A stretch of 64,000 bases of DNA from Bretschneidera sinensis. Lineage: Eukaryota; Streptophyta; Magnoliopsida; Brassicales; Akaniaceae. Each line of letters starts with the position of its first letter. Position 1 is the stretch's first letter. Shown here in pieces: positions 30,575 through 43,200 of this stretch. The notes beneath the pieces were generated by a model. That model saw nothing but the letters and a program-made list of their open reading frames with translations, had not been told where the DNA came from and made no database searches. The translations under genes and the position numbers were made by a program. The DNA is taken from the NCBI GenBank assembly GCA_023935145.1, contig CM043698.1:148639125-148703124 (forward strand), written 5' to 3'.

Positions 30575-32090
30575 TAATCATTGTACCCAGCCTTGACAGT
30601 GTCAAGCCGAGTGTGTATAGAGCAATCCCTCTGCTCGGCCTTGGAGCTATTTGGGCCGAGCATGTGTAGAGCAACCCCTCTGTTCGGCCTTGGAGAACTT
30701 GATTTGAGCATGTGTGAAGCAATCCATATGCTTGGACTTGGAGCGTCTGGGCCGAGTATTTGTGGAGTAATCCATCTGCTCGGCCTTAGATAACTTGGTT
30801 TGAGCATGTGTGGAGCAACCCATATGCTCAAACTTAGAGTGTCTAGGCTGAGCATGTGTGGAGTAATCCATCTGCTCGGCTTTGGTGAACTTGGTTTAAG
30901 CATGTGTGGAGCAATCCATATGCTCAGACTTGAAGCTTCTGGGTCGAGCATGTGTGGAGCAATCTATTTGCTCGGCCTTGAAGAACTTGGTCCAAGCATG
31001 TGTGGAGCAATCCATATGCTTGGACGTGGAGAACTTGGTCCGAGCATGTGTGGAGCAATCCATATGCTCAGACTTGGAGCTCCTGGGTCGAGTATATGTG
31101 GAGCAATTCATCTGCTCGGCCTTAGAGAACTTGGTTCGGGCATGTGTGGAGCAATCTATATGCTCGAACTTGGAGCTTCTGGGCTGAGCATGTGTGGAGC
31201 AATTCATCTGCTCGGTCATGGAGAACTTGGTCCGAGCATGTGTGAAGCAATCCGTATGCTTGGACTTGGAGCATATGGGCCGAGCATGTATAGAGCAATC
31301 CATTTGCTCGGCCTTAGAGAACTTGGTCCGAGCATGTGTGGAACAATCCTTATGCTCAAACTTGGAGCTTCTAGACCGAGCATGTGTGGAGCAATCCATC
31401 TACTCGGCCTTGGAGAACTTGGTCCTAGCATATGTAGAGCAATCCATATGCTCGGACTTGGAGCTTCTGGGCCGAGCATGTGTGGAGCAATCCATCTACT
31501 CGGCTTTGAAGAACTTGGTCTGAGCATGTGTAAAGCAATCCATCTGCTCGGCTTTGGAGAACTTGGTCCGAGCATGTGTGGAACAATCCTTATACTCAGA
31601 CTTGGAGCTTCTAGACCGAGCATGTGTGGAGTAATCCATCTACTCGGCCTTGGAGAACTTGGTCCTAGCATATGTAAAGCAATCCATATGCTCAGACTTA
31701 GAGCTTCTGGGTCGAGCATGTGTGAGGTAATCCATCTGCTCGGATTTAGAGAACTTGGTCCGAGCATGTGTGGAGCAATCCATATGCTCGGACTTGAAGA
31801 ACTTGTTCCGATCATGTATGAAGCAATCCATCTGCTCGGACTTGGAGCTGGGCTGAGTATGTGTGGAGCAATTCATCTGTTCGGCCTTAGAGAACTTGGT
31901 CCGAGCATGTGTGGAGCAATCCATATGCTCGAACTTGGGGCTTCTGGACCAAATATGTGTGGAGCAATCCATCTGCTCAGCTTTGGAGAACTTGGTCCAA
32001 GCATGTGAGGAGCAATCCATCTGCTCGGCTTTAGAGAACTTGGTCCGAGCATGTGTGGAGCAATCTATATGCTTGGACTTGGAGCTTCTT
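30575..32090. repeat. Minisatellite, 48-bp unit in a 96-bp higher-order repeat
   Basis: About 31 units of the type GAGCATGTGTGGAGCAATCC + ATATGCTCGGACTTGGAG, alternating with a sister unit (CATCTGCTCGGCCTTGGAGAACTTGGTCC). The unit length is a multiple of three and lacks stops in several frames, so long open readings exist on both strands (402 codons on plus at 30800-32008, 199 on minus at 31216-31815). These are a by-product of the repeat, not genes. Confidence 0.85.
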
Positions 32091-32092
32091 GT

Positions 32093-32391
32093 ATTTTAGG
32101 CCCATAAGGGATGTTTTGGGCCTTTTAGGGCCCCTGAAAGGCCTTAAAGATTTTTTTACAGGTTTTGGGCATTTATGAAGGCCCAAAACCCTTGGGTGGT
32201 CTTTTCAGACGGACCTTTTTGACACATGGCTCGTGTCAGTCTTCATTAAATGCCTGCAGCCACTTTTGCAAAAATGGCAGCGTTTTTTTAATTATTGGAT
32301 TCCTTGGGGAATAAAACGGCGTCACTGGGAACCTAAACGACGTCTAGGGGAATGAAAAGACGCTTAGGGGAACCAAACAGCCCCTTGGTCT
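32093..32391. other. D noncoding segment left of A-3
   Basis: No gene. Contains GGGCCTTTTAGGGCCC and CCCAAAACCC-type G/C runs. It was joined to 39821 before A-3 inserted (GGTCT/AGTCT). Confidence 0.5.
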
Positions 32392-35144
32392 TGATTATGC
32401 CCAAAGTAAAATGCAGTAGTTGCGACACTGCTTTGGGGTGTCAATTCCACAGGGAAACGTGATCTACAAGAAAAGTGTAACTTTAATACGAAACGATAAC
32501 AATCAAATTAGTAAATCTGAGTTTTTGATAATGAAGTGATTATGAGAAAATTATATAATAAATTGAAAATTAAAATAGAGGAACAACAAGGTTCCAAGAA
32601 TTCTCCCTAGGTTCGTTGACTTATTTCAATCTTGATTCAGTTGTTTTTATCTCAATTGCAAGTTTCATATCCCAAACAAGCAATCTGCAGATATTCAATT
32701 AAAGCACGTATATAAATCCTAATGCTATTGATATGAAATACTCTTTACTCTCGAGTTAAACATTCATGACCTATCCTATATATTTATTAAGAAACGACAA
32801 TATATCATTAACGACAATGTTGCAATAATGGACAAACCTAAAAGATAAGTCTACCGGACTCAATCATACCCAAACAACGTGACATAAAAGGAGCATGACT
32901 AAACTTATATCAAAAAGAAAGATACAATCACTAGATTAAGAGAAAATCTTCTAATTAAATTAAAAAGTAAATCATAACAATATTTGACAATAAATCCCAA
33001 TTACAACTTAACCAATAAAGGAAAATAAAGAACAACTACACCAAGGGATTCATCGCTTCGCCTTGCTTGGAGATTAGTTCACTATAGGGTTCATGGTTGA
33101 ACACTTTGATGGAGAAGAGTGTGAGAGCCTTTTTGAGTTTTCAAGCCTCCAATCGATGTCCTCTCTTAAACCTTAAGTGATTGATTATGCCCAAATAATA
33201 ATGCGATAGTTGTAGCATGGCTTTGGGGTGTCGATTCCACAGGGAAACAAGTTAACTAAAAAGGAAGGTGTAAACTTTAATCCAAAACGATAAATCCAAA
33301 TGAGTAAGAGAATCTAAAATTGATAGTGAAATAATTGTGTAAAGTAGATTGTGAAATAGAATAGGGGAAAAAACAAGGATCTGGGAATCCTCCCTAGGTT
33401 CGTTGCCCTAATCCTAACTTGATTCAGTTGTTTTTATCTCGATTGTAAGTTTCACATCCCAAACAGGCAATCGGCAAATATTCAATTAAAGCGCATGTAT
33501 AAACCCTAATTTAATTGATATGAATTATTCTTTACTTTCAAGCACACATGACCTAACTTATAAATTATCAAGAGATGACGATATATCTAAATGACAATAC
33601 CACAACAATGGACAAGTCTATAAAAGAGATCTACCCGACTCAATCACACCCAAACAAATACACACAAGAAGAGCATGACTAGACTTAAATGGAAAAGAAG
33701 CATGCAATCATCGGACTAATAAGAAATATACTAATTAGATTAAAAAGTAAATCATAAAAATGTTTGAATGCTAAAACACTATTACAACTGAATCAAATAA
33801 GGGAAATAGAAACAACTACACCTAGGGATTCATCCCTTCGCCTTGTTTGGAGATTAGTTGGCCATGGGGAAGAGTAGGGCTGCCTCCCTTGAGTTTTCCA
33901 GGTTTTTCAATGTCTAATTACAAACCCTAAGTGGTCTATTTATAGTGTACAAGGCCTAAGGGTGTTTTAGGGTTTGAACAAATCATTAAAGACCTAATTA
34001 GGGTCTAACTCAGAGAATAAGGCCTGTGTGCGCGCTACACCTTGGCTTAGTCGCGCTGCACCTTGGCCTTTGTCAAGTTTCTTGTGTGTGCGGTGAGGTG
34101 CACCTCAGTTTCTCCAGGGTGCACCTCAGCCCTTCAAGGTGTACCTCAATTGATCCAAGGTGTGCCTCAGCCTGATGGCTCTTTAAGCTTCTTTCTGAAG
34201 GGTGCGCCCCAGCTGATCCAAGGTGCCCCTTGGCCTGATGCTTGTTCAGGAGATCTGACCTCTGTCCACTAAAACTGCCATAACTTTCTCTAGAAAAATC
34301 ATTTTTACAAACCATAAAATTCTTCAGAAAATAGACTTCTAGATATTTCTAAGAATATATGGTTCATCTCTTGGTTCTTCCTGCATCAATACAGTTTAAT
34401 TTTCAAAGATGATTGATCTGTATGGTAATTCTAGCAATTTAGTGAAAACTCTTTTCTTGGTTTCTCTTCATCTTGGCTCTTCCGTGACCATTCTCTCACT
34501 CGAGTATTCATCAAAGCTTCATGTTTAAATTGATGATAGCTTTTCCATCTCTTTTAACTCATGATACCTGAAAATGGACCGAAATAAGTTAATGCTCCAA
34601 GAATACCACTTTAGAGTTGTTAACGAATAAAAATGCGATTAAAACCTAAATCAACCCTAAAGTGCTAATAAATAAGTACGATTAAGATGCATTTTATGGC
34701 TCTCATCAGTGATCTAATTATAGTACAAAGGTCCAAGGGTGTTTTCGGGTTTAATCTATCGTTAAAACCCTAATTAAGTTCTGACTCGGAGACAAAAAAT
34801 CGTGTGCGCGCCACAGCTCTCCTTTATGGGCGCCGCGGCCTTGATTTAAGCTTTGGTTGGGTGTGCTTCTAGGCACCTTGTCCAGGCCATAGTGCACACT
34901 GATGACTTGATTTTTCTTCATGTTTGCTTCTCTGCAATCACTCCGACACTCCGTTATGCTTGGAATCTTGGTGCTTTAAGTAACGATCGCTTTTTCTTCT
35001 CTTTTGGACTCAAAGTACCAGAAAATGCACCGAAATAAGTCAATGATCCAAGAATATCACTTTAGAGTTATTAACGTATAAAAGTGCAATTAAGACCGAG
35101 ATCAACCCTAAAATGCTAACAATTAAGCACTACTGAGATGCATT
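32392..35144 (-). mobile_element. 3' LTR of A-3, split and 5'-truncated
   Basis: Parts 34715-35144 and 32392-33181. On the minus strand the first 15-16 bp (TGATGAGAGCC...) are missing: the LTR starts at ATGCATCTCAG directly after RT sequence. The other end is the normal CATAATCA. Confidence 0.8.
33182..34709 (-). mobile_element. Solo LTR-A (A-5) inside another LTR-A
   Basis: 1528 bp, TGATGAGAGCC...CATAATCA on the minus strand, between perfect duplications GTGAT (33177-33181 and 34710-34714). The block at 34035-34255 holds repeats of the GGTGCACCTCAG type. No internal region, so it is the product of LTR-LTR recombination. Confidence 0.88.
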
Positions 35145-35669
35145 CGAAATTCATTAAGCATGCATCAAATGAAGATCCAAAAACAATTAGGTCATCCATA
35201 AAAAGCTCCATGCAATTTTCAACAATGTCACTAAAAATACTCACATGCAATGTTGAAAAGTGGCAGGGGCATTACACAATCCAAATGGTATTCTACGAAA
35301 AGCATAAGTGCCAAAGGGACAAGTGAAAGTGGTTTTATCTTGGTCTTCTAATGCAATTTCAATTTGATAATAACCAGAATAACCATCTAGAAAATAGTAA
35401 AAAGGATGACCAGCTACACACTCAAGAATTTGATCAATAAAAGGGGGTGGGAAGTGATCTTTTCGGGTGGCAGCATTTAATTCTCTATAATCAATGCACA
35501 TACGCCATCCGGTCACAAGTTTGGTAGGGACTAACTCTCCTAGGTCATTCTTTACCACAGTGACTCTGGACTTTTTAGGAATGACTTGTGTAGGACTTAC
35601 CCATTTACTATCAGCTGATATATAATTCCTGCATCTAATAGTTTTAGCACTTCTTTTTTCACTATTCAT
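35145..35669 (-). pseudogene. A-3 reverse transcriptase, N-terminal half
   Basis: Would copy element RNA to DNA. From 35669: SKWVSPTQVIPKKS, then GWRMCIDYRELNAATRKDHF, then FLDGYSGYYQIEIALEDQDK and FGTYAFRRIPFGLCNAPATF. These are RT motifs 1-4 in order, with the second-motif catalytic Asp region intact. A one-base deletion after FQHCM (about 35240) shifts frame; the catalytic FMDD box is still visible in the next frame (35191-35202). Homology ends at 35145 in the LTR. The rest of RT, RNaseH and INT are deleted. Confidence 0.88.
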
Positions 35670-35833
35670 TTCATAGTGGGGTTAAGCCTACGTTGAATGT
35701 CTCTACGAGGACTAGTTCCTTCATCCAAATTTATTTTATGAGAACATATCAGGGGACTAATTCCTTTCAAATCAGCCATGCTCCAACCTAAGGCTGATTT
35801 ATGTGCATTTAAAGTTTCAATTAATTTCTTACC

Positions 35834-36817
35834 TTAGGTCTCAGATAATTCAGATGAGATAATAACAGGAAAAGCATCACCTGGACCGAGAAAGACATGC
35901 TTTAAACCCTTAGGTAGTGGCTTCAATTCGACTTTAGGTGCTTCCACATTTGAGGGGACTTGTTTCTCACTTCTTTCGGGCAGCTCCTCAAACTTTAGTT
36001 TCCATGCCTGAGTGCCATAATCCTGGGATTTATCAAAAATAGTACAAATATCAATTATATCAGTTTTATCATCAAATAATTCAATCTCAAGATTAACCAG
36101 AAAATTCTCAAGAGGATCATAATCATGAGCTATGGAAACTTCCTCATCGATGAGTGACTCGATCATGTAAACCTGGTGGTTTTCGTCCTCATCTTCGGGC
36201 TGTTTTGCAACATTGAAAATATTCACTTCTAAGGTCATGTTTCCAAAAGATAACTTCATGAGTCAATTCCTACAATTTATTAGAGCATTTGTAGTAGCAA
36301 GAAAAGGTCTACCCAAAATCAAAGGAATTTTAGAGTTAGTGTCAACAGCAGAAGTAGTATCAAAGATTAAGAAATCAAAAGGATAGTAAAATTTATCAAT
36401 TTGAATCAAAACATCCTCAACCACTCCCCGGGGTACTTTGACTAAACGATCAGTTAATTGTAATACCACAGTGGTTGGTTTGATTTCTCTTAAACCCAAC
36501 TGTAAGTAAACATAGAATGACATCAGGTTTACACTAGCTCCTAAATCTAGCAAGACTTGTCCAACTTCATGATTTCCAATGCTACATGTAATGGTTGGAC
36601 AGCCAGGATCCTTGTATTTTGGGGGAATTCTTTGCTCAATTAAAGCACTCGCTTGCTCAGTTAGGAATGTTGTTTTCTTTACATGGTGCTTCCTCTTAAT
36701 CGTGCATAAATCCTTGAGAACATTTGCATAAGTAGGAACTTGTTTAATCACACGCAAAAGTGAAAGATTCAGTTTTACTTGCCTTAGGTTCTCTAGGATT
36801 TCATTATTTAGCTCCAA
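35834..36817 (-). pseudogene. A-3 retropepsin-like protease plus linker
   Basis: LLDLGASVNLMSFYVYLQLG carries the catalytic Asp, and IPLILGRPFL the second signature. The reading stops at a TGA (36263-36265) just after NALINCRN and goes on in the same frame with MKLSFGNMTLEVNIFNVAKQ to 35834, so a single nonsense codon separates the two parts. The acidic linker leads toward RT. Apart from that stop this part is well preserved. Confidence 0.82.
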
Positions 36818-36834
36818 ATTTTTCTGGTTTGATT

Positions 36835-38416
36835 TTAAGGCTTGAGGGAATGGTGCCTTAACCTTTTGGTAACCTCAGGGTCCTTGGGCAGTTCAGTGTC
36901 CCTACTATCTTGACCCTTATCCACATCCTTGGGTTTATTCGTTGTTAGGATGTGAAGTGACTTATCACTTCTTGTCACAATGACATTTACATTTTTCAGA
37001 TTTGTTTGTGCCATGCGTTGACCATGGGGTGTGGACTGAGCTTGGGAAGAGAACTTCCCTCGCTCAGTCACACTCAAGGAGCCTATTAACTTGAACACTT
37101 GGCTCCTTATTTCTTTATTTTCTTCCATAACCTGTGTGATTAATGCTTCACACCTTTGGTTTGTCTTACCATGTGCCTCAATAAAGGCATGTAAAGTGTC
37201 TTCTAAAGAACTCCTAGAGGACGAGGGTGCATGATATGGTGTAGGGTGTGATCTAGGGGGTTGTGCAAGCTGCTGGTTTTTAGATTTCTAGCTGAAGTTG
37301 GGGTGATTTCACCATCCCATATTATAAGTGTTAGAGAATGGAACAAAAAGCTTCTTGTACATATCTAAGGCATTACATTGTTCCTCATACATCCCTCTCA
37401 TATCAACAAATTTATGGCACTCTTGAGCGGGATGATCTACCCTGCCACACATAAAACATGATTCCAAAGGTTTGGCTTGATTAACCACATGTGATGGCTT
37501 TTTAGTTTTTAATACCTCTAACTCCCTAGTAAGCATTTCGACCTTAGCTTTCAGGTTGTCTTCTTCCCTAAGATGGTATATTCCACCACCACTAGGGTTT
37601 TCTATAGGTCGTGACCTATTTGTGCTTTCAATAGCGCAGTCCAAGTATGAGCTTTTTCAACAAGCTCATTAAGGTACTCTATGGCCTCATCAGGTCTTTT
37701 TGCATAAATTCACCATTACACATCATCTCTACGAATTGGCGCTCTCTATAGGTAAGTTCCTCATAAAAGTAGCTCACTAAGCGCCAACTCTCATACCCAT
37801 GGTGTGGACACATACTTAACAGCTCCTTAAATTTCTCCCAAGATTGGTATAAGGTCTCATTATCCTTTTGTGCAAATGTGGAGATTTGTCTTTTTAAAGC
37901 ATTAGTCTTATGTTGAGGGAAGTATTTGTTAAAGAAGACTTGAGTCATCTCATTCCATGTCCTAATAGATCATGGTCTCAGCGAGGTAAACTGCTTTATC
38001 CTTCAAAGAGAAAGGAAAAAACTTGAGTCTCAAGATATCATCAGTTGCATCTTGATTATAAAAAGTCGCAACTACTTCCTCAAACTCCCTAATGTGTACA
38101 TATGGGTTTTTGTTTTCCAAGCCATGAAATGTATGGAGTAATTGAATCATCCCTGTTTTAAAGTCTTGATGGCGAGTGTTGGCTGGAAACATAATGCATG
38201 ATGGTGTGGCTGTCCAGCTAGGATATAAATAATCTTTGAGTGTCCTAGCAACATTTTCATTAGGGTTTTCAGCCATGTTAACAAAGTTTTCTAAATTTTC
38301 AGTTGGGTGTACACTATGGTTTGATCTAGGCGAGGTTTCACTAACGGACGTGGAAGGAAAGGGTATCTCTATTTCGGGTCCCTTAATGAACCTACCTCAC
38401 GAATCTCTCGGTCTAA
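36835..38416 (-). pseudogene. A-3 gag
   Basis: Same gene as 20228-21754. Visible: MAENPNENVARTLKDYLYPS (38276), FFNKYFPQHKTNALKRQIST (about 37940), zinc knuckle CFMCGRVDHPAQEC (about 37430-37475) and TERGKFSSQAQSTPHGQR (about 37060). Interrupted at about 37962, 37679, 37645 and 37290 by indels and stops; the N-terminus carries a stop near 38400. Confidence 0.82.
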
Positions 38417-38551
38417 GCATACACCAACTAAGTTAAAAAAAGAAATAAAACAGAACGAATAAAAGAAATTAGAAAATCAAAAACTTAAAGAAAAGAATGA
38501 TAATACCATCTTATCTTCAAGTTGACAATCTTCCTTGTATATAAGCGCGTT

Positions 38552-38569
38552 TCCCCGGCAACAGTGCCA
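38552..38569 (-). other. Primer binding site of A-3
   Basis: Minus strand TGGCACTGTTGCCGGGGA, two mismatches from the tRNA-Asp complement. Confidence 0.82.
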
Positions 38570-38574
38570 AAATT

Positions 38575-39820
38575 TGATTACACCCAAAATAAAATGCGAT
38601 AGTTGCAGCACAACTTTGGGGTGTCTATTCCACAGGGAAACGTGATCTACAAGAAAAGTGTAATTTTAATACGAAACGATAACAATCAAATGAGTAAATC
38701 TGAGTTTTTGATAATGAAGTAATTGTGAGAAAATTATATAATAAATTGAAAATTATAATAGAGGAACAACAAGGTTTCGGGAATCTTCCCTAGGTTCATT
38801 GCCTTATTCCAATCTTGATTCAGTTGTTTTTATCTCGATTGTAAGTTTCACATCCCAAACAAGCAATTGGCAGATATTCAATTAAAGCACGTATATAAAC
38901 CCTAATGCGATTGATATGAAATACTCTTTACTCTCGAGTTAAACATTCATGACCTATCATATAGATTTATCAAGAAATGACAATATATCTTTAATGACGA
39001 TATTGCAGTAATGGACAAACCTAAAATATTAGTCTACCGGACTCAATCATACCCAAACAACGTGACATAAGAGGAGCATGACTAAACTTATATCAAGGAG
39101 AAAGATACAATCACCGGATTAAGAAAAAATCTTCTAATTAAATTAAAGAGTAAATCATAACAATATTTGATGATAAATCTCAATTACAACTGAACCAATA
39201 AAGGAAAATAAAAAATAACTACACCTAGTAATTCATCCCTTCACCTTGCTTGGAGATTAGTTTGCCACGGGGTTCATGGTTGAACACCTTGATGGAGGAG
39301 AGTGTGAGAGCCTTCTTGAGTTTTCCAGCCTTTAATCGATGTCCTCTCTTAAACCCTGAGTGATCTATTTATAGTACAAAGGTCCAAGGGTGTTTTCAGG
39401 TTTAATCTATCATTAAAACCCTAATTAAGTTTTGACTCGGAGACAAAACACTGTGTGCGCGCCACGGCTCTCCTTTATGGGCGCCGCGGCCTTGCCTTCA
39501 GCTTTGATTGGGTGTGCTTCTAGGTGCCACATCCCTGCATAGTCTAGGCCACGGCGCACACTGATGACTTATTTTTCTTCATGTTTGCTTCTCCGCAACT
39601 GGTCCGATACTCCGTTATGCATGGATTCTTGGAACTTTAAGCAACGATCGCTTTTTCTTCTCTTTTGGACTCAAAGTACCTGAAAATGCACCGAAATAAG
39701 TCAATGATCCAAGAATATCACTTTGGAGTTATTAACGTATAAAAGTGCAATTAAGGCCAAGATCAACCCTAAAATGCTAACAATTAAACACTGTTGAGAC
39801 ACATTTTATGGCTCTCATCA
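38575..39820 (-). mobile_element. 5' LTR of A-3
   Basis: 1246 bp, the shortest intact LTR-A here. TATA-like box near 39365-39373 (minus). Its G+C-rich block (39445-39560, GCGCGCCACGGC type) is shorter than in other copies and accounts for much of the length difference. Confidence 0.85.
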
Positions 39821-40288
39821 AGTCTAATCATGTGTCATCCAGTTTGTGGTGGCGGACTCTTTGGGGAGTGTGAAAGTAGCCTCGAGCTTCTGAAGTTTCA
39901 TTTCCTCATCCATTTTTGTATTTAAATTCCTTGGCTTTTTGTGCCCTTTTTTTCCTATATAAGGAGGCTTTTGCTTCCATTTTTCCTCACTTCAAATCCT
40001 AGTGAGTTTTCAAATAGAAATTTCTTTGAGAGCACTCGGCTTCGTTCAAAATATATTCTGAGAGTTTTTAAGAGCTTTTCTCCTCATCCCTAAATCTCTA
40101 AAGCTTGGGGTCTTGATACTTTTTGGTGGGTGAGTTAGTGGATGTCTTGGTTTGGTTTGTGGTGCGAACACTTGGAAGCGCGATGTTGGAGAGTTGTTGA
40201 GGAGAGAATCCGAAGAATCTGATCGGGAAGGGAGCTTGAGTCCGAATCACTAGGAATTTGGTGAGTTTCCTCTATTTTTACTTCAAAC
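39821..40288 (+). promoter_or_regulatory. Promoter and leader of the D antisense ORF
   Basis: TATATAAGG at 39956-39964 lies about 330 bp upstream of the ATG at 40289. The intervening sequence is a pyrimidine-rich leader (TTCCTCACTTCAAATCC). The plus-strand direction is opposite to gag-pol. Promoter use is inferred. Confidence 0.5.
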
Positions 40289-43200
40289 ATGTCTTCCATT
40301 GATAGTTACCGAGACCGACCTAGTAGTGTTAGTGCTAGTAGTAGGAGTAGTGATAATGATAGTGGTAGCGGTAGTTCTGAGGAGACGGGGTCGGCCACGT
40401 CCTCCTCTAGGAGTGAGACCTCGAAAATGGTCGTAGTTAGGGAAGGGACCTTAGCAATGGTGGCTTATGTCCCCACTATGGAGGAGTATGAAGAGGACTC
40501 CTCCTCTGGGGATGAGACGGACGAGAGGGCTTGCGATGTCGTTCCGAACCTTATGCCCTATGAATTGTGTGTGTATGAACACCACATGAGGGTCGGGCTA
40601 CGCTTCCCCCTTCACCCATTTTTTTTGTGCCATACTCTGGTACTTTGATATTACGCTATGTCAATTTGTACCGAACTCGGGACGGCTGATCATGGCCTTT
40701 ATCTGTGTCTTTTCGAAAATGGACGGGCTAATAAATCTGAACGTCTTCAATGCTCATTTCCAGATCGGCACAGCCAGGCTGGATGGGTGGTTGTCAGTAC
40801 CCAGACCAGGAAAAGATTTATGAAGAAGACTCCATCCTTAATCAAAAGATGGAAGAAATCCTTCTTTTTTGTGCGGGCCACTGAAGACTTCGGCCTATCA
40901 GTCTCGTGGAGCTTGGACCGGATGGGAAAATGCAAGAAACAAAGTATTCTCCTTTGCGAGTACGAGACTTATGGTGAACACTCCGCTAGACGTGGAGGTC
41001 CTCTACGACAATGAGGAATTGGCGTGGTGCGACCTTTGCCCTCATGTCTCGAGCCCTCCATTAAGAGTGGTAACCTTGTGTCTTGCTTTTTAGACTTGTG
41101 ATCTTTTCCATTCCATTTTTAGCTTTGTTTCTTGCTCTAGATTTCATACTTACGCATTTCTTTTGTTTTTGTTTGGGTAGAGATGAAGGCGATAGCCAGA
41201 ACCAAGGAGCAGGCAAAAAAGCTCACCCTAGAGAGCAAACGGGCAACCGCGATTGAGAAATAGCAGGCCTTAGGGTCGGGGTGTAACGACCCATCCCAGG
41301 TTGGCCACCCCGAAACGGTGTCATCACATTTTGAGAATCCCAACACGAGACATATATACAGCAGTAAAAATAAATATTACCAAAAGAACTTTACATAAAT
41401 CCGTAAAATGCATGAAGAGTTACAAATAAATTTTTCATTTTATTCTCTCATTAGTCTGAGGATGATGACACGTACGCGGCTTACAAAAAATGATTTCTTC
41501 TGAACCTCAACACATCAAACTATTTGCCAAGCCTGCTACCTGAAAATCATTGTACAATGAGGAGTGAGCTTCACAAGCTCAGTGAATTCAATTTACTAGA
41601 AGTATTCCAAATTCCGTAAATAGTTCTTTATTATTTAATATTTTATTCTTCTCTATTAATATCTTATTCTCAATCATTAGTCCATCTTAAGACCATCAAT
41701 TATCTCATAATTACCTCGTGATGAGGTTCACATCATAAAATCTTCTATTTAAATAAGTCTTAACACCATAACTTCAATGAGACCCAACCATTTATAATTA
41801 AATTCACAATAATGTCCCACATCTTGGCATTTCAATAATCTCATTATCATAGCTGTCTTTTTTTTTATGAGACTCAGCCATCATACACGACAATATACAT
41901 CATCTCAGCTTTTCAATAATATTTTCATCATAACTGTCTCTTTCAGCGAGACTCAATTATCTATAATTATTTTCACGATAATAAATCACACCTCAGCATC
42001 TCAATAATCTCATCATTATAGCTGTCTCTTTTCATGAGACTCAGCCATCTATAATTAAATTCACAATAAAAATACCACATCTCAGCATATCAAATAATGC
42101 AGCAATAATTAAAACAGATGCAGATGCATGAATGATTATGATGGGAACGTCTTCCCACTTGTCGACAGGTTATTATTATCTTAGACCGGCTGCCCTCCCG
42201 GTTCTTTTATTCTCATCAGACCGGCTGCCTTCTCGGTTAATTCCAGCATATACCAGCTGTCACGGTTTTCACTTTTCATCCCAGCATATGCCGGATGTCA
42301 CAGTTTTTATTTTTCATCCCAGCATATACCGGCTGTCACGGTTATTTCATTAGACGGGCTGCTTTCCCGGTTCTTTCGGTTATATTATTAAATGCATATG
42401 CGCATGAACAATGATATGAAACAGTAATATAAAAACAATATAAAGATTCAAACCACTTAATTTGGCTATCTTGATTTTCTACAAATTTTATATAACAAGG
42501 TTTCTTTAAAATTTCTTACATCCAATCATCCTGATTTTTTTATCAAATTATATAAAAATTCTACTAAATTCTTCTCTTCCCAAATCACATCAAATAATCA
42601 ATTAAAGACTGCCAAGATCTACTAAATTCATCTCATCATAACTTATGTTAAAACATCAGTATATCTCATCAATAATTTATTTATTGCTTTTATTTTCAAA
42701 TAAACTTATGATTTCCAAAAATATCATCTCTCACCGAAAAATATTTCTACATATCCAAATTTCCTATCATACCCATAAATCAATTTTTCATCTATCACCC
42801 AAGCATACTTTAATAATTTATTTTAATATAATCACTAGATATTTTATTTTTTTATTTAGACTACTTAAAGTAAATTCAACTCACCCCGTAGCATTTAAAG
42901 CTACTCGTGGGTCACCTTCTTGCCTTTCTCGGCTCTTCTCAGAAATTTCTCCCGTTGTAAATAGTCAACACCTTACATAATATTTGTATTAAATTTCTAA
43001 TTAGTTCTTAAATTCATCATAAACCACTTCCTTTGAAAATTCCTACTTTAAATTTCGGGAATTTTATATATGCTAAAAATTCAAAAATAAATATTATACT
43101 ATTACCTTATAATACTGATAGCTTTTCATGATCCTCTATGAAATTCAACAGAAAATCTCTTTAAAATTTTGCTCTTTTGACTTTTTTTTGAACTCCCAAG

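Larger units (their letters stand above)
32392..39820 (-). mobile_element. A-3: Athila-like element, internally deleted
   Basis: 5' LTR 38575-39820, PBS 38552-38569, gag, protease, partial RT, then directly a 3' LTR (35144-32392) that has a solo LTR in it. Flanks GGTCT (32387-32391) and AGTCT (39821-39825) differ at one base and are taken as the target duplication. It is the only family A copy here that still shows pol. Confidence 0.82.

Noticed and set aside
30800..32008. 402-codon ORF and long antisense ORFs
   Set aside because: They follow from a 48-bp tandem repeat whose length is a multiple of three; open frames on both strands, no domain.
30575..32090. CRISPR-like regular repeats
   Set aside because: Units are contiguous and diverged, without unique spacers, in plant DNA with no cas genes.
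34063..34315. ORFs with repeated GCTSVSPG-like peptides
   Set aside because: Readings of the variable repeat block of a solo LTR-A.
42132..42353. 73-codon ORF, and the related 111-codon ORF at 62999-63334
   Set aside because: Both are readings of the LTR-E minisatellite and differ in length with unit number.
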